Part shown: positions 52,181 to 61,733 of the stretch, in pieces
How the letters are laid out: each line of letters begins with the position of its first letter
Position numbering within the stretch: the first letter of the stretch is position 1
Assembly: GCF_040782645.1 (NCBI RefSeq)
Contig: NZ_CP160403.1
Coordinates: 930,001-994,000 of the forward strand
DNA from: Streptomyces sp. HUAS ZL42
GTDB lineage: Bacteria; Actinomycetota; Actinomycetes; Streptomycetales; Streptomycetaceae
Reading direction: 5' to 3'
Length of the DNA stretch: 64,000 nt
Notes under the pieces: generated by a model
The model's input: the letters and a program-made list of their open reading frames with translations, nothing else
The model's database searches: none
Told to the model about the DNA's origin: nothing
Program-made: the position numbers and the translations under genes

Positions 52181-53187
52181 CGACAGCTCCGTTCGCGCGT
52201 GCGAGTGGTCCGTGGATTCCGTGAGCGGTCGGCTGGGCCAGGCGGTGAGGCGCTCGGTGGCGCGGGGGTGGGCGGCCACGGCAGGGTCCAGCGCGATGCG
52301 GAGCCGGCGGATGGTGTCCCCTGACGTCCCAGCTCCGGCAGCCGGCCGACCGCCGCCCGAAGGCCCGGTTCGAACCGGAGACAGCGCGTCGCCCCGAACG
52401 CCTGCCCCATCCGGCACGACCAGATTCTCCCCTTCATACGGCGACTCCGGCTCCCCCCTCAAGAACTCCTCAGCCGTGATCACGCCCACTCTGCCCCGGC
52501 AAGCCGCTGGTCGCCCTCGCAGCCAGGGCCCGACGGGGACGCCGAGAGCCGACACAAAGCCTTCGAACACCAGTCATATAACCAGCAGTTGGGCCGCAGC
52601 ACCACGGCCGGATCGCAGAGCGCGCGAGATCCGCAAGGCTTGCCGAGGCCGTAACCACACAGAACCCCCAGGGGAACGCAGCCCCGGCGGCCCTAGGCGT
52701 AGCCCGGAGTCGGGGCGAGACCTGGGCGCGTCCCCTCACCCGCGCCGCCCCTGACGCGCACGAGCAGCCACGGCACCGAACCGCCGCGCTTGGCCCCTGC
52801 ACCACACCGCCGACGAGCGGTATGCGGCAGTGGCCTGTCCTGTCGGACTGTGGTGCGGCATCAGCCGCTGCGGATCCACTGCCCAGGCCCGCGCGGCCAG
52901 TTGTTCCCACACCCGAGCCGCTGAGGAGACCGGCACGGGCCCCAACCTCGCCACAAGGACAGCTCCCACACCGAGGCTGAGACCCAAGCCCACGTACCCC
53001 CGCACGGGACGGCGATGGGACCGACTGAAGTTTCTCGACATGGCCGCACGTTACGGCCGCACATGCTCCACCATCATGCGTCCCCGTACTCAAAGATCCT
53101 CTAGGTATTCGGTGAGCCGCACCGCCGTGCTGTGAACCGGCCGCAAATGCCCGGTGCGTAGCGGCCGATCAGGCGTGGGGCGACGCG
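52181..53187. other. 1-kb region upstream of the terpene cluster, no supported gene
   Basis: The terpene-synthase frame stays open upstream to 52570 (for example VITAEEFLRGEPESPYEGEN) but has no recognisable domain, and no gene there is convincing. A 101-residue minus-strand frame at 52736-53041 with one hydrophobic stretch was judged too weak. The terpene promoter must lie in the left part. Confidence 0.45.
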
Positions 53188-53290
53188 CTATTCGGCGAAC
53201 GAGAAGTACAGGGTGAGCTCGTGGTCGCCCGTCGCCGTGGTGGGGCCGCTGCTCGGGCCGAGCGCTGCCGGCGCGTCGAACCAGGAGTAC
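53188..53290 (-). pseudogene. C-terminal scrap of an unidentified gene
   Basis: About 34 residues ending in a normal stop: GYSWFDAPAALGPSSGP then TTATGDHELTLYFSFAE. It reads like the compact C-terminus of a small-molecule or lipocalin-like protein, but I cannot name the family. Upstream it stops where the truncated MFS gene begins on the opposite strand. Confidence 0.3.
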
Positions 53291-53986
53291 CCCTGGGCTC
53301 GTGGCTGGGGCAGGTGTCCGACGGGCGAGGGCCGTTCTGGGTGCCGGCAGTGCTGTCAGCCTGCGCCGCGGCCGTCGTCGGCCGGTTCGTCCCCGACGAG
53401 CCGAAGCGGCAACCGCCCTCCGTCCGGGCGGAGTTCGCCGCGCTGCGACAGTTCCGCGTCTGGCTGATGCTCGGCTTCACAGCCCTGATGCTGGGAGGTG
53501 TCCTGGCGACCTACAGCTGCTTCTCCCCTGCTCACCGATCGGGCCGGCGTTCCTGCCGGGGCCGTGCCCCTGGTCCTGGCCGGCTACGGCGTGGGCGCCC
53601 TGCTGGGCACCACGCTCGGCGGGCGCGTGGGCGACGAGCGGCCACTGGCCACCCTGGTCACGGCGGCCACCACGACCACGCTGATCCTCGTCCTGCTGGT
53701 GTTCTTCGCCACCACTCCGGTGGTCACCGTCGTCCTGCTGACCCTCCTGGGAGTGACCGGCTTCGCGGCGACCCCGGTGCTCGGCGCACTCGTCATGCGC
53801 TTCGCCGGCTCCGCACCCACCCTCGCCTCCGCACTGAGCAGCGCGCCGTCCAATGTGGGAGTGACGATCGGCTCCTGGGTGACAGGCATCACCCTGGCCT
53901 CGTTCCCGCGGCAGACCGGCCCCCCGCTGGTCGGCGCAGCGGCGGCCGCACTGGCCGCCGTACCACTGACCGCCCCCTTGTGCTGA
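53288..53986 (+). pseudogene. MFS transporter lacking its N-terminus, with a frameshift
   Basis: The first frame reads GVPLGSWLGQVSDGRGPFWV (around TM5 of the arabinose-efflux-like MFS group) through FRVWLMLGFTALMLGGVLAT. After a one-base shift near 53515-53530, LLTDRAGVPAGAVPLVLAGY, GALLGTTLGGRVGDERPLAT and later helices continue to a normal stop at 53986. TM1-4 are missing, so the transporter is dead. The break coincides with the C-terminal scrap on the minus strand, as if one deletion removed the 5' ends of two divergent genes. Confidence 0.7.
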
Positions 53987-54453
53987 TGGGCGCCATCCGC
54001 TTCGAGAAACGCCCGCCTCACCCCGCTGAGCCGCAGCGTCCGTAAGGCCGTCGCACACCTTCCAAGCCAACCGGTTCACGGTGATGTCTCGGGCGCGTCC
54101 CCAGCGGCGTGGTCACTGCCCAGGAAGACACGGAGCCGACCCCGTGGGGGCCTGATGTCCGGTCCGGATCCCGGTCCCGCCCCGGGCCTCCGGGAAGACG
54201 GGCAGCAAACGGGCACACCCCGGTCGGCAAGCGGGCAGCAGCCTCCCGAGCCGCGAAGCCATCCACCGCATTGTCCAGGGGCTCCGCACTTTGGAAAACG
54301 GGCGCATTCGGTCATGAACTGCTCTACGACGAACCTGGTCAGTACGGGCAATCGCCTTGTAGAAATTTGGCCATCGGAGCCCGAACGGGACGGGCTCCGG
54401 AAATTCAGCCGGCGCGGGCACAACGCGCAGAGCCGTGAAACGGAGGTGTCGCC
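53987..54453. other. Intergenic region before the sugar-alcohol operon
   Basis: No gene. Carries the 25-bp symmetrical element at 54375-54399, flanked by AAATTT and AAATTC, about 55 bases before the DeoR start. Confidence 0.5.
54375..54399. promoter_or_regulatory. Palindrome upstream of DeoR-type regulator
   Basis: CGGAGCCCG (54375-54383), 7 bases, CGGGCTCCG (54391-54399): perfect 9-bp arms. It could be the DeoR operator or a leader hairpin; location before the first gene favours an operator. Confidence 0.5.
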
Positions 54454-55215
54454 GTGGACGCCGAGGAACGAAGACGCGGAATTCTGGAAGCGGCACGCCG
54501 TTCCGGATCCGTGGATGTCGGAAAGCTCGCCGCCGACCTCGGAATCTCCAAGGAGACCGTGCGGCGCGATCTGAACCTCCTGGAGGCACACGGGCTGGTC
54601 CGCCGTACCCATGGCGGCGCCCATCCCGTGGAGAGCGCGGGCTTCGAGACCACGCTCGCCTTCCGAACCACCATGCACGTCCCCGAGAAGTCCCGGATCG
54701 CGGCCGCCGCGGCCGCACTGCTCGGGGACGCCGAGACCGTCTACCTCGACGAGGGCTACACCCCGCAGCTCATCGCCGCAGCCCTCCCCCGCGACCGGCC
54801 ACTGACCGTGGTCACCGCCTCGCTCACCACCGCAGGTGCGCTGGCTTCCGCCGAGAACGTCACCGTGCTGCTGCTCGGCGGCCGGGTGCGTGGCGGGACG
54901 CTGGCCACGGTCGACCACTGGGCGACCCGCATGCTGTCCGACTTCGTCATCGACCTGGCGTACGTCGGCGCGAACGGGATCTCCCGCACGTACGGACTCA
55001 CCACGCCCGATCCCGCGGTCAGCGAAGTAAAGGCCGAGGTCATGCGGGTCGCCAAACGCCGGGTATTCTCCGGCGTCCACACGAAATTCGGCGCCGTAAG
55101 TTTCTGCCGATTCGCCGACGTAACGGATTTTGAGGCCATCGTCACCGACACGGGGCTGCCCACATCCGAGGCCCACCGTTACTCGCGACTGGGTCCCCAG
55201 GTCATCCAGGCCTGA
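54454..55215 (+). CDS. DeoR-family regulator of the sugar-alcohol operon
   Basis: 253 residues. N-terminal DeoR winged helix (RRRGILEAARRSGSVDVGKL, AADLGISKETVRRDLNLLEA, HGLVRRTHGGAHPV), then the DeoRC sugar-phosphate-sensing domain (ETVYLDEGYTPQLIAAAL, PLTVVTASLTTAGALAS, DLAYVGANGISRTYGLTTPD). GTG 54454 has GGAGGT 7 bases upstream. First gene of a co-directional set encoding an ABC importer and a dehydrogenase; it should repress them until a phosphorylated sugar or sugar alcohol appears. Confidence 0.9.
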   Translation: MDAEERRRGILEAARRSGSVDVGKLAADLGISKETVRRDLNLLEAHGLVRRTHGGAHPVESAGFETTLAFRTTMHVPEKSRIAAAAAALLGDAETVYLDEGYTPQLIAAALPRDRPLTVVTASLTTAGALASAENVTVLLLGGRVRGGTLATVDHWATRMLSDFVIDLAYVGANGISRTYGLTTPDPAVSEVKAEVMRVAKRRVFSGVHTKFGAVSFCRFADVTDFEAIVTDTGLPTSEAHRYSRLGPQVIQA

Positions 55216-55306
55216 GCCGCAAGTTCATCTCCGTTCATCTCCACATCCCACCCCGCAAGGCCGGGGCCCTGGTTCCCCACGCTCTCGAACACCCCTGGAG
55301 TCAGTC

Positions 55307-56662
55307 ATGCGCACACGAAGAGTGATCCACGTCCTCGCCACGGCCACGGCCGCGGGCTCGCTGCTGGTCGCCTGTAGCGGGGCGGGCGGCTCCTCGAGCT
55401 CCGGTGGCGGCGGCAAGAGCATCAACGTGCTGATGGTCGGCAATCCGCAGATGGAGGACATCGCGAAGCTCACGAAGGACACCTTCACCAAGGACACCGG
55501 CATCAAGGTCAACTTCACGGTCCTGCCCGAGAACGAGCTGCGCGACAAGGTCACCCAGGACGTCGCCACCCAGGCCGGCCAGTACGACGTCGCCACCATC
55601 GGCGCCTACGAGGTACCCATCTGGCAGGAGAACGGCTGGCTGCACGAGCTCGGCTCCTATGCCGACAAGGACGCGAGCTTCGACAAGGCCGACCTGCTCA
55701 AGCCGATGGTCACATCCCTGTCCGGCTCCGACGGCAAGCTGTACGCCCTGCCGTTCTACGGCGAGTCGTCCTTCCTCATGTACAACAAGGACGTCATGCA
55801 GGCCAAGGGCATCACGGTGCCCGAGCACCCCACCTGGCAGCAGATCGCCGACATCGCCGCCAAGGTCGACGGCGCCGAGCCCGGCATGCGGGGCATCTGC
55901 CTGCGCGGCCTGGCCGGCTGGGGCGAGCTGGGGGCGCCTCTGACGACCATGGTCAACACCTTCGGCGGCACCTGGTTCACCAAGGACTGGAAGGCGCAGG
56001 TCAACAGCCCGGCGTTCAAGCAGGCCACGAACTTCTACGTCGACCTGGTCCGCAAGCACGGTGAGGCGGGCGCGGCGCAGGCCGGGTTCACCGAGTGCCT
56101 GAACGCCATGAGCCAGAAGAAGGTCGCGATGTGGTACGACGCGACGAGCGCGGCCGGGTCGCTGGAGGACTCCTCCTCCAGCAAGATCGCCGGGCATGTC
56201 GGCTACGCCTACGCGCCGACCATGGCGACCAAGTCCAGTGGCTGGCTGTGGGCGTGGGCGTGGGCCATGCCCAAGACCACGAAGAACGCCGACGCCGCCT
56301 CGAAGTTCATGCTGTGGGCCTCCAGCAAGGAGTACGAGAAGCTGGTCGGCGAGAAGCTGGGCTGGTCGCGGGTTCCGGCCGGCAAGCGGGCGAGCACGTA
56401 CCAGATCCCGCAGTACCAGAAGGCGGCCGCGTCGTTCGGTGACATCACCCTGAAGTCCATCGAGGGCGCCGACCCGGCCAACCCGGGCGTGCAGCCCCGG
56501 CCGACCGTGGGCGTGCAGTACGTGGCCATCCCCGAGTTCCAGGACCTGGGCACCAAGGTCACCCAGGAGATCTCCGCCGCCATCGCCGGCAAGGCAAGCG
56601 TGGACAAGGCACTCGACGACGGCCAGAAGCTCGCCGAGGACGTCGCCAAGAACTACCAGTGA
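55307..56662 (+). CDS. ABC transporter sugar/sugar-alcohol-binding lipoprotein
   Basis: 451 residues. Lipoprotein signal with lipobox LLVACS at about 19-24, then a Gly/Ser spacer and a family-1 extracellular sugar-binding fold (FTKDTGIKVNFTVLPENELR, YDVATIGAYEVPIWQENGWL, YALPFYGESSFLMYNKDVMQ, VPEHPTWQQIADIAAKVDGA, FGGTWFTKDW). Sequence is closest in feel to sorbitol/mannitol binding proteins (SmoE type). Together with the two permeases it forms the importer. Confidence 0.9.
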   Translation: MRTRRVIHVLATATAAGSLLVACSGAGGSSSSGGGGKSINVLMVGNPQMEDIAKLTKDTFTKDTGIKVNFTVLPENELRDKVTQDVATQAGQYDVATIGAYEVPIWQENGWLHELGSYADKDASFDKADLLKPMVTSLSGSDGKLYALPFYGESSFLMYNKDVMQAKGITVPEHPTWQQIADIAAKVDGAEPGMRGICLRGLAGWGELGAPLTTMVNTFGGTWFTKDWKAQVNSPAFKQATNFYVDLVRKHGEAGAAQAGFTECLNAMSQKKVAMWYDATSAAGSLEDSSSSKIAGHVGYAYAPTMATKSSGWLWAWAWAMPKTTKNADAASKFMLWASSKEYEKLVGEKLGWSRVPAGKRASTYQIPQYQKAAASFGDITLKSIEGADPANPGVQPRPTVGVQYVAIPEFQDLGTKVTQEISAAIAGKASVDKALDDGQKLAEDVAKNYQ

Positions 56663-56740
56663 CCGTCACCGCCCGGCCGGCTCCGACGCCGGCCGGGCAC
56701 CGATTCCCCACCCCGGCCGTCACCGGCAGAGGAACCTCTC

Positions 56741-57700
56741 ATGACCACGCTCACCGCTCCCCCCAAGACAGCACCACCACCCAGTCGCCCGCGCCTTGCA
56801 ACCAGCGTCAGCAAGTGGCGGCGCCGTGTCCCGCTGCTGCCGGCGCTGGTGTTCACCATCGTCGTCACTCAACTGCCCTTCGTGGCCACGCTCGTCATCT
56901 CCACCCTCCAGTGGAACGTTCTCAAGCCGGGCGAGAGGCACTTCGTCGGGCTGTCCAACTTCAAGTTCGTCTTCACCGACGAGCGGCTGCGCAACGCGGT
57001 GCTCAACACCGTCGTGCTCACCGCGTCGGTGGTGCTCATCAGCGTGGTCCTGGGCCTTGGTCTGGCAATGCTGCTCGACCGCCGGTTCATCGGTCGCGGG
57101 CTTGCGCGGACGATGCTCATCGCGCCGTTCCTCGTCATGCCGGTCGCGGCGGCGCTGCTGTGGAAGCACGCCCTCTACAACCCCGACTACGGCCTGCTCA
57201 ACGGCACTCTCAACGCCGTGTATCGGCTGTTCGGGGCCGCCAACGGTCCGACGATCGACTGGGTGTCGTCGTACCCCATGCCCGCCGTCGTGATCTCGCT
57301 GGTGTGGCAGTGGACCCCGTTCATGATGCTCATCCTGCTGGCCGGACTGCAGGCCCAGCCCGGTGACGTCCTGGAGGCCGCGAAAGTCGACGGCGCGTCG
57401 GCCATGGCCACCTTCAGGCACATCACCCTGCCCCACCTGCGCCAGTACATCGAGCTGGGCATCCTGCTCGGCACGATCTACGTCGTGCAGACCTTCGACG
57501 CGGTCTACACGATCACCCAGGGCGGCCCCGGCTCGCAGACCACCAACCTGCCCTACGAGATCTATTTGACCATGTTCCGCAAGTACGAGTACGGCCAGGC
57601 GGCCGCCGCCGGAGTCGTCGTCGTGCTCGGCTCGATCGTGATCGCGACCTTCGCGCTGCGCACCATCGCGTCGCTGTTCCGCGAGGAGGTGTCCCGATGA
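56741..57700 (+). CDS. Sugar-alcohol ABC transporter permease 1
   Basis: 319 residues, MalF-type permease with six helices (LLPALVFTIVVTQLPFVATL, LVLGLGLAMLLDRRFIGR-type region, VVVVLGSIVIATFALRTIAS). The EAA loop is around GDVLEAAKVDGASAMATFRH. GGAACC-type site precedes ATG 56741. No dedicated ATPase follows. Streptomyces CUT1 importers commonly share the multitask ATPase MsiK encoded elsewhere, which is presumed here. Confidence 0.9.
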   Translation: MTTLTAPPKTAPPPSRPRLATSVSKWRRRVPLLPALVFTIVVTQLPFVATLVISTLQWNVLKPGERHFVGLSNFKFVFTDERLRNAVLNTVVLTASVVLISVVLGLGLAMLLDRRFIGRGLARTMLIAPFLVMPVAAALLWKHALYNPDYGLLNGTLNAVYRLFGAANGPTIDWVSSYPMPAVVISLVWQWTPFMMLILLAGLQAQPGDVLEAAKVDGASAMATFRHITLPHLRQYIELGILLGTIYVVQTFDAVYTITQGGPGSQTTNLPYEIYLTMFRKYEYGQAAAAGVVVVLGSIVIATFALRTIASLFREEVSR

Positions 57701-58584
57701 CCGCTCACGCAGCAGTCGCCGCGCCGGGCGCGAGGCTGAAGAAGCTCGTCCGCCGCCACGACGACCCCGGCGGTGCACCGCGACTGTCGCCTCTGTGGAC
57801 GTTCGTCGCCTGGCTGGCCACCCTGGCGTTCTTCGCGCCGGTGGCGTGGATGGTGCTCACCTCCTTCCACCAGGAGGCGGACGCGGCCACCAACCCGCCG
57901 ACCCCCTTCGCCCCGCTCACCCTCGACCAGTACGAACTGCTGTTCAGCCGGGACATCACCCCCTTCCTGCTCAACTCGGCCATGGCCAGCGTGATTTCGA
58001 CGCTGCTGGTGCTCGCCCTTGCGGTACCGGCGGCCTACGCGCTGTCCATCAAGCCGGTCAAGAAGTGGACCGACGTGATGTTCTTCTTCCTGTCCACCAA
58101 GTTCCTGCCGGCCATCGCGGCCCTGCTGCCGGTGTACCTGATCGTCAAGGACGCCGGGATGCTGGACAACGTATGGACGCTGATCGTCCTCTACACCGCC
58201 ATGAACCTCCCCATCGCGGTGTGGATGATGCGCTCCTTCCTCGCCGAGGTCCCCAAGGAGATCCTCGAGGCCGCCGAGGTCGACGGCGCCAACCTGCTCA
58301 CCGTCCTGTGGCGCATCGTCGCCCCCGTCGCCATGCCCGGACTCGCCGCCACCTCGCTGATCTGCTTCATCTTCAGCTGGAACGAGTTCATGTTCGCCGT
58401 CAACCTCACCGCCACCCAGGCATCCACCGCACCGGTCTTCCTCGTCGGCTTCATCACCAGCGAGGGCCTGTTCCTCGCCCGGCTCTGCGCCGCCGCCACG
58501 TTGGTCTCCCTGCCGGTACTGATCGCCGGTTTCGCCGCCCAGGACAAGCTGGTCCGGGGCCTGTCCCTAGGAGCAGTCAAGTGA
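57697..58584 (+). CDS. Sugar-alcohol ABC transporter permease 2
   Basis: 295 residues, MalG-type permease. ATG 57697 overlaps the previous stop by four bases (ATGA). Helices include PLWTFVAWLATLAFFAPVAW, SAMASVISTLLVLALAVPAA and LPVLIAGFAAQ. The EAA loop is visible at KEILEAAEVDGANLLTVLWR. Completes the importer. Confidence 0.92.
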   Translation: MTAHAAVAAPGARLKKLVRRHDDPGGAPRLSPLWTFVAWLATLAFFAPVAWMVLTSFHQEADAATNPPTPFAPLTLDQYELLFSRDITPFLLNSAMASVISTLLVLALAVPAAYALSIKPVKKWTDVMFFFLSTKFLPAIAALLPVYLIVKDAGMLDNVWTLIVLYTAMNLPIAVWMMRSFLAEVPKEILEAAEVDGANLLTVLWRIVAPVAMPGLAATSLICFIFSWNEFMFAVNLTATQASTAPVFLVGFITSEGLFLARLCAAATLVSLPVLIAGFAAQDKLVRGLSLGAVK

Positions 58585-59570
58585 AAGCCGCTGTCATCGA
58601 AGCCCCCGGCAAGGTCACCGTCACGACGGTGCCCGACCCCGCTCCCGGGCCGCGCCAGGTCGTGGTCGATGTGGCGGCCTGCGGGCTGTGCGGGACCGAT
58701 CTGCACATCCTGCAGGGTGAGTTCGCACCGACCCTGCCGGTCGTGCCGGGGCACGAGTTCGCCGGGGAGGTCGTGGGTCTCGGCAGCGAGGTGACCGAAC
58801 TCGCGATCGGTGACCGGGTCGCTGTGGACCCCTCGCTGTACTGCAACGAGTGCCGGTACTGCCGGGCGGGACGCAACAACCTCTGCGACCGGTGGCAGGC
58901 GATCGGCGTGACCGTGGCCGGTGGCGCCGCCGAGTACGCCGTGGCGCCCGTGGCCAACTGCGTACGGCTGCCGGATCACGTGGACGTCCAGGACGCGGCG
59001 CTGATCGAGCCGCTGTCCTGCGCGGTGCGCGGCTACGACGTGCTCAGCAGCAGGCTCGGCTCCCATGTGCTGATCTACGGCAGCGGGACGATGGGCCTGA
59101 TGATGCTGGAGCTGGCCAAGCGCACCGGTGCCGCCTCGGTGGATGTCGTCGACGTCAACCCGGAGCGGCTGGCGACGGCTCAGAAACTGGGCTGCTCCCA
59201 GGCCGGGCTCTCGGCCGACGAGTTGGGGCGACCGGGTGGCTGGGACGTCGTGGTCGACGCGACCGGCAACGCCGCGGCCATTCAGGACGGCCTGGAACGA
59301 GTCGCCAAGGCCGGAACATTTCTGCAGTTCGGGGTCTCCGACTACGCGACGACGGCCACCATCTCGCCGTACCGCATCTACAACCAGGAGATCACCATCA
59401 CCGGCTCCATGGCCGTCCTGCACAGCTACGAGCGCGCGGCGGAACTGTTCGCCACCGGGGTACTCGACCCCCAGGTGTTCATCAGCCATCGGCTGCCCCT
59501 GACGGAGTACCCGCAGGCACTGGACCAGTTCGCAGCCGGCCAGGGACGGAAGATCGTCGTGCTGCCCTGA
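58581..59570 (+). CDS. Zinc-dependent medium-chain dehydrogenase for sugar alcohols
   Basis: 329 residues from GTG 58581 (four-base overlap with the permease stop). Catalytic zinc ligands: Cys in ACGLCGTDLHILQG, His-Glu in PGHEFAG and Glu in IEPLSCAVRG. Structural zinc Cys cluster CNECRYCRAGRNNLC is complete. Rossmann part: LIYGSGTMGLMMLELAKRTG, then VDVVDVNPERLATAQKLG. The family oxidises sorbitol, ribitol, arabinitol or threonine. Translational coupling to the importer indicates it oxidises the imported polyol to the corresponding ketose. No kinase gene follows. Confidence 0.92.
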   Translation: MKAAVIEAPGKVTVTTVPDPAPGPRQVVVDVAACGLCGTDLHILQGEFAPTLPVVPGHEFAGEVVGLGSEVTELAIGDRVAVDPSLYCNECRYCRAGRNNLCDRWQAIGVTVAGGAAEYAVAPVANCVRLPDHVDVQDAALIEPLSCAVRGYDVLSSRLGSHVLIYGSGTMGLMMLELAKRTGAASVDVVDVNPERLATAQKLGCSQAGLSADELGRPGGWDVVVDATGNAAAIQDGLERVAKAGTFLQFGVSDYATTATISPYRIYNQEITITGSMAVLHSYERAAELFATGVLDPQVFISHRLPLTEYPQALDQFAAGQGRKIVVLP

Positions 59571-59687
59571 CCTCGGCCTGGCGCTGCCGCACCACCAGGT
59601 CCTCCTGGCGCTCCGGATCGCGATGCGGGCCGGAGCGGTCAGGAGGCCCTGTGCGAGGCCCGATGGTGGGGGCGAGGGCCGTTCATT

Positions 59688-59990
59688 GATGCGTACGATC
59701 TTCCACTGCTGGTCGTCGACGTTCAGGTCGTTCCACTGGACCACGGCGGCGCCGTTGCTGGTGGAGGACTGGGCGACACCGGCGTTGAGGCCGCTGTTGA
59801 CGTTCCTCAGTTCGTAGTAGCCGTTGCCCGCGTCGGTGAGGGTCCACTTCTGCGAGTCGGCGGTGGAGGACGTCTTCTGCACGACGGCGGCTCCGGCGGT
59901 GGTGGAGCCGTTACGGATGTCCAGGTTGAGGTTGCTGTTGACGTTCTTGATGGTCCAGGCCCCGCCTCCGGCGGACTGGAAGGTGAACAG
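59688..59990 (-). pseudogene. Ricin-B-type lectin domain fragment
   Basis: About 95 residues: FTFQSAGGGAWTIKNVNSNL, NGSTTAGAAVVQKTSSTADS, QKWTLTDAGNGYYELRNVNS, SNGAAVVQWNDLNVDDQQWK then IVRIN. These are repeats of a CBM13/ricin trefoil that normally ends a secreted glycosidase. The frame has no stop at the natural end and runs on antisense to the dehydrogenase gene, and the N-terminal side is cut. A leftover of a lost exported enzyme. Confidence 0.65.
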
Positions 59991-60038
59991 CCGGCAGAAG
60001 CAGGCCGAGTTCGCCGTGGCCCGGTTCGGTGTCCGGCA

Positions 60039-60690
60039 TCAGGACTGGCCGTTGCCGGCGATCCCCAGCGCAGTCCGCGTGGCCGTGGGTTCGTACTCCG
60101 GGGCGATGTCCGCCAGGCTCCGGGTCCCCCAGGCGCAACGCCTCCAGCAGCGCTTCGTGGTCCGTGCGCGCCCGGGCCCACGAGCTGGGCATGCCCAGCT
60201 GGGCCAGCCGGATGTAGCGCTCGCTGTGCTCGCCGAGCGACGCCAGCATGCGCTGCAGCTGCGGCCCCACGGCCTGGGTCGCGATGCCGTGGAACTCCTT
60301 GTGCGCGGGCCATTCGTCCGGCCGGTCCTGGCCCGCCAGTTCCTGCATGCGCTTCAGCGCTTCCCCCATACGCTCGAGGTCCCCGGACGCGAGCGACTTC
60401 ACCGTCACGCTCACCGCGAGGGTCTCGAGCATGATGCGAGCCCCGTAGACGCCGTCCAGGTCCTCGGGGACGACTGTCCGCACCCTCGGCCGCTGATCGG
60501 GCCGCGCGTCGATGAGCCCCTCCTCCTGGAGCAGCCGGAACGCCTCACGCATCGGCGTACGGCTGACGCCCAGCCTCCGTGCCATCTCGGCCTGGGGCAG
60601 CACCGACCCCGGGGGCAGCTCACCGCTGAGGATCATGTCCCGCAGCCGACCGTGAACATCGAGGACCAGCCGGCGTCCGCCCGCGGCCTG
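60039..60690 (-). pseudogene. GntR/FadR-type regulator lacking its N-terminus, with a frameshift
   Basis: Homology begins at VHGRLRDMILSGELPPGSVL, continues through the helix-turn-helix (EMARRLGVSRTPMREAFRLL) and the FCD effector domain (DLDGVYGARIMLETLAVSVT, WPAHKEFHGIATQAVGPQLQ, ERYIRLAQLGMPSSWARART). Near 60117-60126 a G/C run shifts the frame; SLADIAPEYEPTATRTALGI then leads to a stop at 60039. The first 10-20 residues and the promoter are missing, replaced by truncated MFS sequence on the other strand. Probably not expressed. Confidence 0.7.
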
Positions 60691-61629
60691 CCGATCCTCT
60701 TCAGCGGCTTTCCCGAAGGCGGCATCATCGCCGCTTTCGCCGCCATCTTCGCGATTCCGCGCTTCGGCTGGCAGGCGATGTTCCTGATCGGCCTCCTCCC
60801 GCTCGTCCTGGTCGTGCCACTCGCCCTCAGGTTCCTGCCCGAGTCGATCGCCTTCCTCGTGGCGAAGCGGCGCCACACCGAGGCGGAGAGGACGGCCGAC
60901 CGCTGGAACATCGCCCTGGACGAGACGAAGACGGCCGCACCGGAGTCGGGCACACCCCGGTCCGGGGACAGCTCGGGCGGCATGTCGTCGGTCAAGGCCC
61001 TTTTCTCGCGCGCCCACGTCGTGGCGACTCTGTGCTTCCTGCTGATGACGTGCCTGTGCCTGTTCATGATCTACGGCTTCAACACCTGGCTTCCGGAGAT
61101 CATGCATCGCGCCGGCTACTCCTCTGGCTCCGCACTGGGCTTCCTGCTCGTGTTCAACCTCGGGGCCGTCGTCGGCACACTCGCCATCTCTCCGGCAGCC
61201 GACCGACTCGGCTCCAAGCCGATCATCACCACGACACTTCTGGTATCCAGCGTGTCAGTGATCCTGCTCAGCCTGCGGCTGCCCACGACGGTGCTGTACG
61301 CCGCCGTCGCGTTGGGTGGCGTCGGGGCGATGGGGACGCAGACGTTCGTCCTGGCCCATGTCTCCGAGCACTATCCCGTTCGCATGGGCGCCACGGCGAT
61401 GGGCTGGACGCTGGGCTTCGGCCGTCCGGGCTCGATGCTCGCCCCGCCGTTGCTCGGGCTCATCATCGGAGCCGGGCCGGCGTTCCAGTGGAACTTCTAC
61501 GCACTCGCCGTACCCGGCGTCATCGGCGCCGTACTGATCGGGCTGGTTCCCCGCGCACCGGAAACGGAAGCTCGGGCCGAGCACGGGGGTGCGGGCGGGA
61601 CCGCACGTCCCCTCGCGGAGCAGACGTGA
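60690..61629 (+). pseudogene. Aromatic-acid-type MFS transporter lacking its first third
   Basis: Homology starts mid-protein at SGFPEGGIIAAFAAIFAIPR (TM5 of the aromatic acid:H+ symporter group) and runs to the normal end: LGLLPLVLVVPLALRFLPES-type TM6, loop with AERTADRWNIALDE, FMIYGFNTWLPEIMHRAGYS, SPAADRLGSKPIITTTLLVS and FGRPGSMLAPPLLGLIIGAG. About 170 N-terminal residues with TM1-4 are lost. It was once divergent from the GntR gene; the junction near 60690 joins both genes head to head. Its former role may have been uptake of an aromatic acid for the beta-ketoadipate genes nearby. Confidence 0.75.
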
Positions 61630-61733
61630 GTCACCGGCGGGCACTCCCTTGACGGACCGTGCGCGAGGGCAGGGGCCTCCTGGCAGCTCGGACTGCGCGA
61701 CGCACCGAGTGCCCGAAGGCCCTGCTGCCCTGC

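Noticed and set aside
52181..52570. N-terminal extension of the terpene synthase by 130 residues
   Set aside because: The open frame lacks any recognisable domain, and ATG 52180 has a proper ribosome site and gives the normal family length.
52736..53041. 101-residue minus-strand frame with one hydrophobic stretch
   Set aside because: No ribosome site, Arg-rich composition typical of antisense frames in GC-rich DNA, and no family resemblance.
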